In this document: one piece after another, positions 21,601 through 31,763 of the stretch
Layout of the letters: every line of letters starts with the position of its first letter
Position numbering within the stretch: position 1 is the stretch's first letter
Source: Dimargaris cristalligena
Taxonomy: Eukaryota > Kickxellomycota > Dimargaritomycetes > Dimargaritales > Dimargaritaceae
DNA: 35,300 nucleotides
Reading direction: 5' to 3'
Assembly (NCBI GenBank): GCA_027576995.1
Contig: JANBQC010000280.1
Coordinates: forward strand, 1 to 35,300
Position numbers and translations under genes: made by a program
The notes under the pieces: generated by a model
Seen by the model: only the letters and a program-made list of their open reading frames with translations
What the model was told of the DNA's origin: nothing
The model's database searches: none

Positions 21601-22767
21601 CGGAAGTATAAGCGGATATAGTACAAGCAAGTCAACTCTCTCTGCGAGGACCTGGCCCTGGCAACTATAAAGTAATAGTCACAAGTTTTTTTTACCATAG
21701 TCCTATTTTTTTTCTGTGTATAGTTTTAGCTGAATGATGATGGTAGTAAATAGTGTACAACCCGCCCAGGTCTTATCGATGCCCACGGCTGTAAGCCAAT
21801 AGCAATTGAAACAGTTGATGATTGATATGTGGAATAGAGAGGGTTATAAGGTTGATAACGACAATAGTCACGCTGTGTGGGCCACAGTAGCCGTAGACTG
21901 TGGAGGAAGGAGGAAAAAAAGCAGCCATTAGTGGACATGGTTGGTCGAATCGAATGCGCGTATTGCCGCCATTGGTTCGTTCGGCCGTAGGTCAACAACG
22001 GGGAGAGAGAGGCTTGGGCAGAGCCATGATGTGCCGCCCTTAAATAGAGCGAGATGGTGTTAGGTATATTAATTATATCGTAGAGGGCATATTGCTTCGG
22101 TTGTTGTTGGGGGGAAGCGCACAGCACAACTGAACCTCCAGTATACTATTGTCCTTAAAACTGTCTAACAGGCGGTCTAAAAATAGGGTATATAAGTTAT
22201 ATTATATATACATTCTGATCGAGGCTCTAGGGCTATAGGAGTTTTGTCAGTGAACCTATCAATTTCTGCATGATCCCCACACACCAACCGGATTTACCCC
22301 AAACTCGGCTTGACGAGTGGTGCTCGTTTCAAATATCAATGAAGCCGAAACACTACAGCAACCCGTTACCTTGGGCGAGAGGGAACGGGTATATCGGGTT
22401 GGGGCAATGGAAGTCGTCGGATGAAACCGCCGGGAACACTATTGCTTCCAGCTGTGGCAACGAGGAGGGGATATATATAGATTATGACAGAGAGGGGGGA
22501 TTCTCCTCCTCTTGCAGAGGATACATGTAGAGAGTGTATTTCGGTAGTCAGGTGAGCGGATGAAACGTCCCAAAGAAGAGAAAACACCCTTGCCGGCTCG
22601 TTCTCGGAAATAGCCGACCGAGGCGTGGCACACGCCATAAACCGCATGGACTTCATATCCGGTAAGGGATACCAGAAGGGCTAGTTAGATTGGGTTCGCC
22701 CGGACTATAAGTGCTAAATCACTCCACCTGTTAATACCACCACCAAGCAACAGATCCGTTAAATCGC

Positions 22768-22847
22768 ACCAATATCCAGTACCCTGTTGCTTCTCCGACC
22801 ATTTACCAATACCCAGTACCCTGTTGCTTCTCCAACCATTTACCAAC
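22768..22847. repeat. 37-bp tandem duplication
   Basis: Two adjacent 37-base units (22768-22804 and 22805-22841) differ at only two positions, and a third unit begins (ACCAACATC). It lies in the intergenic DNA between the GMP synthase and alanine aminotransferase genes, with no coding context. Confidence 0.9.
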
Positions 22848-23502
22848 ATCTGGGCATGGAAAATGGAGCGCCTCTAAGCCGTCTCCTCCGCTTACCCCAA
22901 AAGGCCGGGTGGTGGTTATGGGGGTGGACTGTTAAATTAGGTATATGGATGCGAATGGGGCCAATCCTCTCTTCTTCCAGGAGGACTGTTGTAAATAGCC
23001 CAAGTGTTTCAAAAAGGAGGAGGGTGGTCATCCGACTGACCCTCCCTCATATGGCTCGGATGTAGTTGGTGGGGCCGGCAGCGAAGTGCCAGTCACAGCA
23101 GCACCTGGTATTATTTATTACTCGACTTGCCGGCTGCAGAGTGGAGAATTGGCTATAGGGCGAATAGCAGTATAGTACAATTAGATACAAGAGCCCGGGC
23201 CAATAATCATCCGACGTTTAATCTGGAAAAATAAGAGAGTCATCATTAGGGCCTAAAGGAGAGATTAATCATTAGCCGGCAAATAAGACTAGTGTAGCCA
23301 AGCGGGGGAAAACCCCAAGTCTCTTTGTTCCACTCCCACTCTACTTATCGTTTTTCTGTGCCACCGAGTTTTCCCTGACGTGGGCGAATCTTCCTTCCTT
23401 TTTGGTGAATCTCCTCATCTGCTGCCGCTCCATTTCCCGGAACAGACTCCCCATTCCCCACAGCCCGGGCCGTATAGTTTAGTTTAGTTTAGTTAGTATT
23501 CA
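22848..23502. other. Intergenic upstream of alanine aminotransferase, no gene recognised
   Basis: No coding region is recognised. A (AGTTT)n pentanucleotide array is at 23476-23495. A GTAGCCAAGCGGGGG sequence near 23293 resembles a tRNA A-box but has no partner B-box or foldable cloverleaf. Confidence 0.4.
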
Positions 23503-23596
23503 CCACCCCCTTCTAAACCTCACCCAAAACCACCCCCTCCTAACCCTCTAACCCAAAACCACCCCCTCCTAACCCTCTAACCCAAAACCACCCCAC
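23503..23596 (+). repeat. 29-bp tandem repeat with telomere-like TAACCCTCTAACCC in the aminotransferase leader
   Basis: A 29-base unit repeats exactly at 23523-23551 and 23552-23580, with a half unit at 23581-23594 and a degenerate unit at 23503-23522. Each full unit carries CTAACCCTCTAACCC, close to fungal telomere C-strand repeats (CCCTAA) and to telobox sites bound by Tbf1-type factors. The array ends about 10 bases before the ATG at 23606, so it is core promoter or 5' leader. The same motif recurs in intron 2 at 24799-24822 and 24852-24869. Confidence 0.8.
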
Positions 23597-23605
23597 TCCC
23601 CCACA

Positions 23606-26183
23606 ATGCTCAGTCGGTTTACAGTCTCTGTGCGCCCTCGGCGCTTAGCCGCCCCTGTCCACCACCACTCCCGCTGGCCTTTATATTCCCGGTCCGCCGC
23701 TGCCTTCCCGCTGCTGCCGCTATTATCCCCTTCTTCTTCTACCTCCTCCCTCCTTCGCCCGTCCGTTGTTCCTACCCGTGCCTTCCACCCCTCCCCCTTC
23801 GCTTCCAAGTCCAAGTCTAAGTCATCTTCGACCGGTCCCTTCAACACTGCCAAGTCAAATATGGCCTCCACCGCCGCTCCTTCTATCGAAACCCCCCCGT
23901 CGTCGAAGGTTCTGACCATCGACTCTATCAACCTCCGTATCCGCAACGTCGAGTACGCCGTGCGTGGTGAGTTGGCTATTCGCGCCGAGGAACTCAAAGC
24001 GGTATGTATTTGTATTTATCATCATCATCGTCATTCCATTCGGTTTATCAATCGGCGCTCGGTCAGGGGCGGTATGGAATATACACATGTACGTCCGGGG
24101 CTGGGCCATATGCTGCTTTACCCCCGATATAGATTATTAACCCCACCTTCGCTTGGTATAATCCTTTTACGCCATCGCCATGCCCCTTATCTGGCCCCGC
24201 TCACCAGCGCATTGAAAAGGGCGACAAGACCGTCAAGTGCAAGAACATTGTCAACTGTAACATCGGCAACCCCCAGCAGCTCAAGCAGCAGCCCATCACC
24301 TTTTTCCGACAGGTAATAACCATTCCTTGATTGTTCATTGGGGCAGCTGCTTCTCTTAATCGTCGCTCCCCTTTCGGATCATCACCCCACCACTACCTTT
24401 AAGAGTGGTGTGCACCTCGACTATGGCTTGGATCACACCATTTCCGAACTCTTTAACGATTTTCCGGCCCTGCAATTGCCCCAATCTACCCTTTATGAAC
24501 AGCCCTGATATACCGGCCCATTCGACTTGTGCGACCTTTCCACCCAAAGGAAGAATGGGTGGTTTTTTGATGGTGCTACCGGTCTACTGACCTCGGTGTT
24601 CCCCGAGTAGATGATGTTCCGTAAAAGGGGGGAGCTGTCCCTATATACCATATATTTTCCCATTGAATTGCCGTTTTGTGCATAAGGAAATGCCTACCCC
24701 TACCCATTCTACCCCCAACCAATATACCCCCTCCCCACGTACACATTTCCTTAGTCTGGGATTACCAAATGCAGGGTCTTGTACATTCATTAATCGGTCC
24801 CTCTAACCCTCTAACTAACCCCCTTTTTCACAATTCTTACCAACCCTTCCCATCCTAACCCTCTAACCATTTGATTCTCCGACCCTATTCCCATACCATA
24901 TACCCTTCTTCTCCTACTTAACCTAGGTGGCCGCGCTTACCGAATATCCCGAGCTACTCGACCCCAAACATGCCGACAAAGTAACCCCGCTGTTCCCCGC
25001 CGACGCCGTGGAACGCGCCCGAGAGATCCTGAACAGTGCCGGTGGAGCCATCGGCGCCTACAGCCACTCCCAGGGCATCCGGGCCATCCGGGATCACGTG
25101 GCCCAATTCATCGAAGCCCGCGATGGCTTCCCGGCCGACCCCAACCTTCTGTATCTGACGGCCGGCGCTTCCTCCGGTGTCCAGCAAATCCTCCAGCTGC
25201 TGATTAGCCACCCCAACGTAGGGGTGATGATCCCCATCCCGCAGTACCCGCTCTACACCGCCAGTCTGGCCCTCAACAACTGCCACGCCGTACCCTACTA
25301 CTTGGACGAAGCCCGGGAATGGTGCATGGACCTGAAGGAACTCGAGCAATCCCTCACCGAAGCCCGCGACCGAGGCGTCGAAGTCCGGGCCCTAGTCATC
25401 ATCAACCCCGGTAACCCCACGGGCCAATCCCTGACCTGGAACAACATGGCCGAAGTCGTGGAATTCTGCCACCGCCATAAGCTGGTCCTCCTCGCCGACG
25501 AAGTCTACCAAACCAACATCTACCTCCCTGAAACCCGCCCGTTCCACTCTTTCAAAAAAGTCCTGCGGTCCGCGAAGGACCCGGCCATTCGCGATGGCCT
25601 CGAGCTCGTCTCGTTCCACTCCATCTCCAAGGGCGTGGTCGGTGAATGCGGCCGGCGCGGCGGCTATTTTGAATGCACCAATTTGGACCCTTTGGTCCTT
25701 GAACAAATCTACAAGATGGCCTCCGTCAACCTCTGCCCCAACGTCCAGGGCCAGATTTTGGTGGACCTCATGGTCAAGCCGCCCCAACCGGGTAGTGCCT
25801 CTTACCCGCTTTACCAATCGGAAACCCAAGGCATCTACGAAAGCCTGAAACGGCGTAGCGTGCGGCTCCATACCGCGTTCAACTCCATGGAAGGGTTCAG
25901 CTGTAACCCGGCGGAAGGAGCCATGTACCTGTTCCCCTCCATCACTCTGTCGCCCAAGGCTATCGCCGCCGCTGAAGCGGCCGGTAAAAACCCCGACGAC
26001 TTCTACTGCTTGGCTATGCTCGACGCTACCGGTGTGTGCGTCATCCCCGGTTCCGGGTTCGGCCAAAAGCCGGGCACTATCCACTTCCGGTCCACTTTCC
26101 TGCCCCCCGAAAATCTGTTCGATAGTTTCATTGCGGATTTGAAGAAGTTCCATTGCGAGTTTATGGATAAGTACCGGGATTAG
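23606..26183 (+). CDS. ALT1: Alanine aminotransferase, probably mitochondrial (three exons)
   Basis: PLP enzyme exchanging the amino group between alanine + 2-oxoglutarate and pyruvate + glutamate. Exons are 23606-24001, 24208-24312 and 24927-26183. Introns have donors GTATGT and GTAATA and acceptors CAG and TAG, both between codons. The joined protein is 585 residues, like yeast Alt1. Residues 1-85 are Arg/Ser/Ala/Pro-rich with almost no acidic residues, as in a mitochondrial presequence. Met86 (23861) could start a cytosolic form. The catalytic region begins at RNVEYAVRGELAIRA. Exon 2 gives NIGNPQQLKQQPITFFRQ, which continues in exon 3 exactly as in the family. Motifs are GAYSHSQG (210-217), NPGNPTG (327-333), DEVYQ (358-362) and SISKG with the PLP lysine Lys402. 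The exon 1 frame stays open through intron 1, so unspliced RNA would give a shifted, truncated product. It is complete and should be active. The leader has the telomere-like repeat. Confidence 0.95.
24313..24926 (+). other. Intron 2 of the alanine aminotransferase gene
   Basis: This 614-base intron has donor GTAATA and acceptor CCTAG. The right half is C-rich and contains two more copies of the TAACCCTCTAAC motif seen in the leader. A CTTAAC shortly before the acceptor could be the branch site. No nested gene is seen. Confidence 0.85.
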
Positions 26184-27102
26184 ATATTGGGGAATAGTGC
26201 GCACCTTATTTACAATTTTGTTGTAGATGTACCCGTACATAAATATATGTGTGCGTCGATTATATTGAGAGCGCTTATTTTTTCGGAAGGGGGGGGGGCT
26301 TATATATATTCGTCTAGTGTTGCCTTGTCAACCCCCATAAGTATTTTAGTAACATTATTACTATTTTTGTTTGAAAATCGTCGGTTCGTGACTATACCCC
26401 ACGTTCTGGGACGATATTACCCCCATTTGAGAGCAGACTCTTATAAACCATTACATTTTAGGTTTCTAGCCGTTAATTAAATGGGTGATTTCGCAGATGC
26501 GTTCCAGGGATTAAGACTAGGTATAGATCTCCACAAATGAATTTACTTAGTGCATAATTACTCACTGGTAGTGAGCAGGATATGCGATGGAAATTTGACG
26601 AGAACCAGTTGAAGGTGGGGGGGGGCAACTATTGATGATAGCACTGGTAAACTAGTCGTTGGTCGGAAATAGATCCAGGGATTTAAATATCTTGTTGCCC
26701 GGATTTAATGTGTAAAATTATTTCATGAACCTATGTGTGGTTTTTTTTTGCACAAGCTGCCATTGTGATTTGGAGAAACTAGGAGTGGAAATTTGCCCTT
26801 TCCCTATGGTTCTGCGATTATAGCTAATAGACCATCAAAACAACATCTGTCCTACTTGTTTATGCCTCACTGGATATATAGGAGGGTTTAAGGGTCATCA
26901 ACCCCTCTTTTTCATGTTCACTGTGTTCGGCTAGGGACCGTTTGTTTCCAGAAATAATAATATCTTAGCCAATACTTTTTGGTATCAGTGGTATAGTCGA
27001 GTGGGCTAATGTGCATGTCATCATTGGCCAAATGCATAATACTGGACCTTCATTCGAGTAAGAAGTCGAGCGGAGGGTTGTAAGGTTCGGGACCCTGTAA
27101 CA

Positions 27103-27119
27103 ATATATATATATATATA
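27103..27119. repeat. (AT)n microsatellite
   Basis: Alternating AT of about 17 bases. Confidence 0.9.
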
Positions 27120-27640
27120 CATGTAGGGATTATTGAAAAACAGTGAGGAATCCGTCGCCGGGCGGGCCGCTGTTACATCAAAGTCTACACCTAAGTATCC
27201 CTAATAATATGCAAGTCTGAGTAAACGGACTGACTAGGCCGTAGGGGGTAGCGACAGGGCATTGCCTAGGAAAATAGGAAAGTATATCAAATGTGGGAAA
27301 TGGTGGTTGGGACGTCAGTTGGGGATTTTTCAAAAAAAAAATGTTCATCGTTGATGAAGTTATCGGAAATCATTTAGGGTGGGGTAAAACAGGGACAATG
27401 ATAGAAATGTATGGCTTGTTCGCCTCATAGATAATGTAACAGACATTGCAATTTTAGTAAATTCGAAACGAAGGAGCTGGTGATCTGACGAGTACAGGAT
27501 ACCAAATACCATGTACGTATTCTAACATTAACCCCCTCCACCCGGCCATGATCATTCCGTTTTTAGGATTCTGGGGCCCCCCAGAGATTGATATGGTCTA
27601 AATCAGTCGGGATTTCTAGGCGATAAGATGTATTAGATGA

Positions 27641-27685
27641 CTTCCCCAACTCTTCTGCTATAGGACCAACATCATGTTGGGGAAG
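27641..27685. other. Nested inverted repeats sharing one arm
   Basis: CTTCCCCAAC (27641-27650) is the exact reverse complement of GTTGGGGAAG (27676-27685). A second palindrome, CCAACAT C ATGTTGG (27666-27680), uses part of the same right arm, so the two stems exclude each other. A 10-bp repeat at this spacing is near chance frequency in a window of this size. The nesting makes it slightly less ordinary. Confidence 0.35.
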
Positions 27686-27979
27686 CAGGTATGATGGATC
27701 CGGCATAAGAACGCGTATTTCCAGAATATGACTGGTAAATAGATGGCGCCTTTCGTGGGGTCATTGGGTGCCACACTGGTCCTTATGAACGTGGACCACC
27801 CCATCTGTCCTGTCTCATAAAATGTATGTATTGCTGGTGCCGCTGCTCATTTCCGATGATTGACCATTCTTGTTGTAGACGCGTTAGGCCAATCCCTAAC
27901 CTTCAGTGTCGTTTCTTCCAGCTACCACAAATCTACTGTCCAACTTGGTGCCATCAAAATATTTTATTAAACCTACTAC

Positions 27980-28000
27980 ATATATATATATATATATATA
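27980..28000. repeat. (AT)n microsatellite
   Basis: Alternating AT of about 21 bases. Confidence 0.9.
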
Positions 28001-29376
28001 CCCTGAGGATCGGATGAAATAGTAGTGCACGGGTGCATCCTTTTCGAGATATCAATTCAGTAACTTGGGAGAAAATGGCCATTGGTATTCTTTGAAAAAT
28101 ATTCCGAATATTCCGGCGATAACCAGCTTTCCGCCCCATCTAGAGTGCCTCCACTTGGGGCATGCCATCAATATCCACTCCTTTTCGGCCCCTTACTTAC
28201 TTACTTATTTATTTACTCCTAAGCAATACGGTCTGTATATTTTTACCACCCCTTTTCACATGGGAGTATTCTGTTACCCACCTAAAAGTATTATCCCGGT
28301 TCCACCTGGCATTGCATGAGGGAGGGGGGTGAGTGAGTGAGTGTACTCTAATACCCCCGCGAGGGTCTCATTACATGCAATGTTCTGCGCATCACACGCC
28401 CCCCTCTCCCCAGCTCAGCCCCATTCTCATTTCCGCTCGACTTATTTTGAATATATCTAAAGCTTCCTCCTGGAATCCAAATGTACAGGGGTGACGGGCC
28501 GCCCATACCCTTCGGGGCTCGAGTTCCCCGTATGTCCGGTTATGCCATATCGTAGCGGGATCGCGTGACTGGCCGAAGCTAATGGCGTGCTCTCCGACTG
28601 TTCAAACATAACCAAAAACCGAGGCCTGGTTGGATCGATGGTTGAACACCAATATCCTGACCAGCCCTTTATTGAATCCACCGTTAATTCCGGTGAATAT
28701 TCTTCGCGTTCACCCACAGCCTGGATTGCCAAGACTTATTCCCATGCGATGTGGGACCGCCTTACACTGTCGACATATACTATGCTTCTTGCTCTGAAGC
28801 AATTCCTTGACAATCCCGGTCCCCCTTTCAACGACCTTCACTTTAGGTACCCAGTCAAAGTAGCAGTTTGTGGACTGCCCCCCCCCATAGGGCCACTTCT
28901 TGATTTGGTTTCCAGCAATAGTTTGCCACTCCATTGATTGACTTTCACTTGCTATTACACCTAAACTTGCGATTACTATGGCCTGGATGTTTCTCGGTCA
29001 TTTTCGTAGGGTTTATTCTTGGGATATTCACCACACACATACACATGACAAGCTACGACTTAATGCTAAGAATTTGATTAGTATAATACTGTTCTACACT
29101 TTTCTTTCAGCAGCATCGTTGTAGTTGTAATGCATTTTAACCTAATGATCCAAAACCACCTTGGAGCATAAGACTTAGGTGGCCGTTAAGTATGCCCGGG
29201 AGAACGTAGAGTTTATATTCCGGCCGTCTTCGTACCCTTTGTTGACGCCCTTGATCAGCTGTCGGTTGATATTCCCAGTTAAATAATGGTGTTGTAAATG
29301 GGAATACTCGCAATATTTTGCTTGGTATATTCGAAAATGTGGTGACTGGTCAGTTAGTCTAGTCCAGTTGAAATCA

Positions 29377-29520
29377 ATATGGGTGAACTTCAACCCAACT
29401 GTATAAGATTTTACACAATATATGTATGGGATAATATGTGGGAGAATAACTTTTGACCAGTAATATTTACCTCATCAAATGGATGTTTCGTTATACAGCC
29501 TGGATGAACTTCTGCCATAT
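29377..29520. mobile_element. Short terminal-inverted-repeat element (MITE-like), copy 2
   Basis: The 144-base element is homologous to 21145-21293. The left end is ATATGGGTGAACTTC..ACTGTATAA. The right end, read on the other strand, is ATATGGCAGAAGTTC..GGCTGTATAA. The interior shares TGTATGGGA, GTGGGA and CTCATCAAA/CTTATCAAA blocks in the same order as copy 1. Both sides are bordered by ATAT. No coding capacity is present. It lies in intergenic DNA, oriented like copy 1 on the plus strand. Confidence 0.75.
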
Positions 29521-31200
29521 GCAGTCCTTACTGAAATGTAAACTCTCAAATACCCATGTAATCGCGACTAACTCTACACTAAACGTTGTAACCGAAACTT
29601 GACCCTGGACATATCCCAATCTGACTCAGACGCGCATCAGTAAAACTATACACACTTAAATATGTCGATGTTGATTTCACCTGCATCCTTTGGTTGCGAG
29701 TTTTTTTTTACTAATGAGCTGGTAACCCCTGGTGCGGTATGGTGTCCATTAAAATGCGAGTATTGCGAATCCCACAGCCCTTTTTGGACAAGGCGTATAG
29801 GCGGCTTTCAGGTTTTTTCTCATCGACCTGAGTACTTAAGAACTCGCGCTGTACTGATTATTTACATGGGCATATGTATATAGTTTATTTTATTATGATA
29901 TAGATATCTCATTAGAGCTTAGTGTAATAAGTTGTATATACTTAACGCCCTTCCCAACTTTTCCAATCTTGACGAGCATCGGTCAGGCCACCCCTTCTAT
30001 TGGTCAAAAACAGGTTTTAGTTGATTTAGGGGCAGCTGAAAAACCATGTGCGATTCAGTGGCGGCGGCAGGGTTAATGTGGGTGAGAAACGCACCTACAT
30101 TTATATGTAAAAAGCCGAGTCATTGCCTAATAGATACACCCCCCCTCCCATCAGCCAGGGTTAGAAAACTAAGGCGAGTGGCGGAAAAGCGGCCCTGCTC
30201 ACCAGCTTCCCACGTCACATGGGCGACTTCAAAGAAAAATTGATCAGTCAGTTGACCAGCCAAAAACGAAAATATATTAGGGCGGCCAAGCTTCACACCC
30301 AAGACGGGGGACCATAATGTTTTTAATTAAACTAGGAGGACCCTCGGACGATACCTTCCCGACATTTTCCCAGCCTATAGGGGTAGCAAACACCAATTTG
30401 TGGACGGATAGTGGTTCTTGTTCATAGTAGGGATATCCTGAGTAAGCTGAATGTCGGCTTTTTGAAATACCATGCCCTCGGGGTATAACTTAGCGAGCGT
30501 GGCTAAATGTGGTACGGTGGGGTATTAAGGCTATCTACCTAACCCAATTGATTGTTATAGTGTTTTACTAACTCACTCAACGAAATCAACAACCCGAAAA
30601 GGTGCGTTGTAGGGGCTCTCTGGAATTTTTTACACTCGCACTCCAATAGGGAAGGCAGAAGTCCGAAAAGGGAACAACCAACTCCGAGAGACACTAGAAC
30701 ACCTCGTATCACCCCGCCTTACCGAAGTAGAGAGGGATGGATCAGTGTACTGTAAAAAAGAGGGTATTTCCTCTCGATTCCATTCCTTCTTAATTCTCCG
30801 ATTGGTGAAGGAGGTGGCCCACCCTAATAAAGATCATCCCCACCCTCCATCCCTCATTGGGGGGCTGATGCAGTCAACTCCGGCAACTTTAATAATAATA
30901 TCAGTGGCCACTGCCATTTTTAAGGAAGAAAATGGTCGCTGGGCGCAATATTAGAGACACAACCTTACTATAGATTTAGTCACACCCTAGCACCGCATAA
31001 GCTATTTACAAGGATGGAAACCCCCGAAAGCTATTGCCCCACACCCCAACGGCGAAATACAGAAAAAGTCGTGGTACTATTTTTGCGCGACCATTTGCCA
31101 CTCCATTTCGACCCAATCTCATTCATTCGATAAAGGGAGAGAGAGCCCCTTATCGCTTTATGTGACTCCTTTCTGTCAAGCTCCCCACCCACGTTCACTT
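29521..31200. other. Intergenic, no gene recognised
   Basis: Short open frames at 29662-29883 and 30046-30243 (plus) and 30120-30302 (minus) overlap or lack motifs. No repeats or RNA genes were recognised. Confidence 0.4.
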
Positions 31201-31763
31201 GCGTCTCTTCTCATTATTCCGAGCCCCTAGGGGTTACATGAATATATATATATATATATATAGAGTGGGCTGCCCGCCTTCTCCTTCTCTAATATATCCT
31301 CAGTGCATCTTACTTGTTATCTCCAGGTTCCTTGTCCAATACTTAAAAGGTACGGTAATGTATGGTTCACCCAATTCCCGTGCCTCTCCGCTTCCCACCA
31401 ATCTATTAGTCTTCGTATTATCGTAAAACAGCTTGAGCCAGTTATCTATCTACCCCTTTTTTTCCAATACTTTCGATAAACCTCTATATTCCCGTTTACC
31501 CAACACTACATTATTATCCTGCCTTATTTCTTCGGTATTATTTATAATAGAGTCTGGACGGGTGCCCGTGTTTAGTTCATTATATCTAGTTACTCAAATC
31601 CATTGTACTTACCTGGCAAACATTAATACTATATACCCTACGTTTGGGTTGGGGCAATAATTTCTCAAAAAAGCTTCTCTATACTTCTTTTCTACCAGCA
31701 TATATAATACCCCTCGGCTCCCAATTAGCACCCGAACCACCCTACCCACTCCACTCACCCGCC
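31201..31763 (+). promoter_or_regulatory. Upstream region of the MFS transporter gene, pyrimidine-rich
   Basis: C/T-rich plus strand leading into the transporter gene, with an (AT)n array at 31242-31262 and a clear TATATAA at 31701-31707, 57-63 bases before the ATG. The C/T-rich sequence between the TATA and the ATG is typical of fungal transcription start regions. Confidence 0.6.
31242..31262. repeat. (AT)n microsatellite
   Basis: Alternating AT of about 21 bases, about 500 bases upstream of the transporter gene. Confidence 0.9.

Larger units (their letters stand above)
21496..22767. other. Upstream region of the GMP synthase gene, no other gene recognised
   Basis: It contains the promoter of the minus-strand GMP synthase gene (TATAAG at 21539-21534 and a TTGAA pentanucleotide array at 21579-21600). 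The 133-codon minus frame at 21726-22127 and other short frames show no family signature. Confidence 0.45.
26184..29376. other. Intergenic, no gene recognised
   Basis: About 3.2 kb after the aminotransferase gene. It holds a G11 run near 26290, (AT)n arrays at 27103-27119 and 27980-28000, TTAC/TTAT short repeats at about 28194-28217, and an inverted repeat at 27641-27685. An open frame of 116 codons (28587-28937, plus) has a balanced composition but no motif I recognise, and overlapping minus frames are as long. No poly(A) hexamer is obvious behind the aminotransferase stop. Confidence 0.4.

Noticed and set aside
23290..23340. tRNA gene suggested by an A-box-like GTAGCCAAGCGG
   Set aside because: No B-box (GGTTCGANTCC) or cloverleaf pairing is found at the right distance.
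26975..27080. tRNA-like stretch with TGGTATAGTCGAGTGG
   Set aside because: No acceptor stem and no proper B-box; the arms do not pair.
31644..31763. N-terminal extension of the MFS transporter upstream of 31764
   Set aside because: The extension has no in-frame ATG, overlaps the TATATAA at 31701-31707, and the ATG at 31764 has a much better context.
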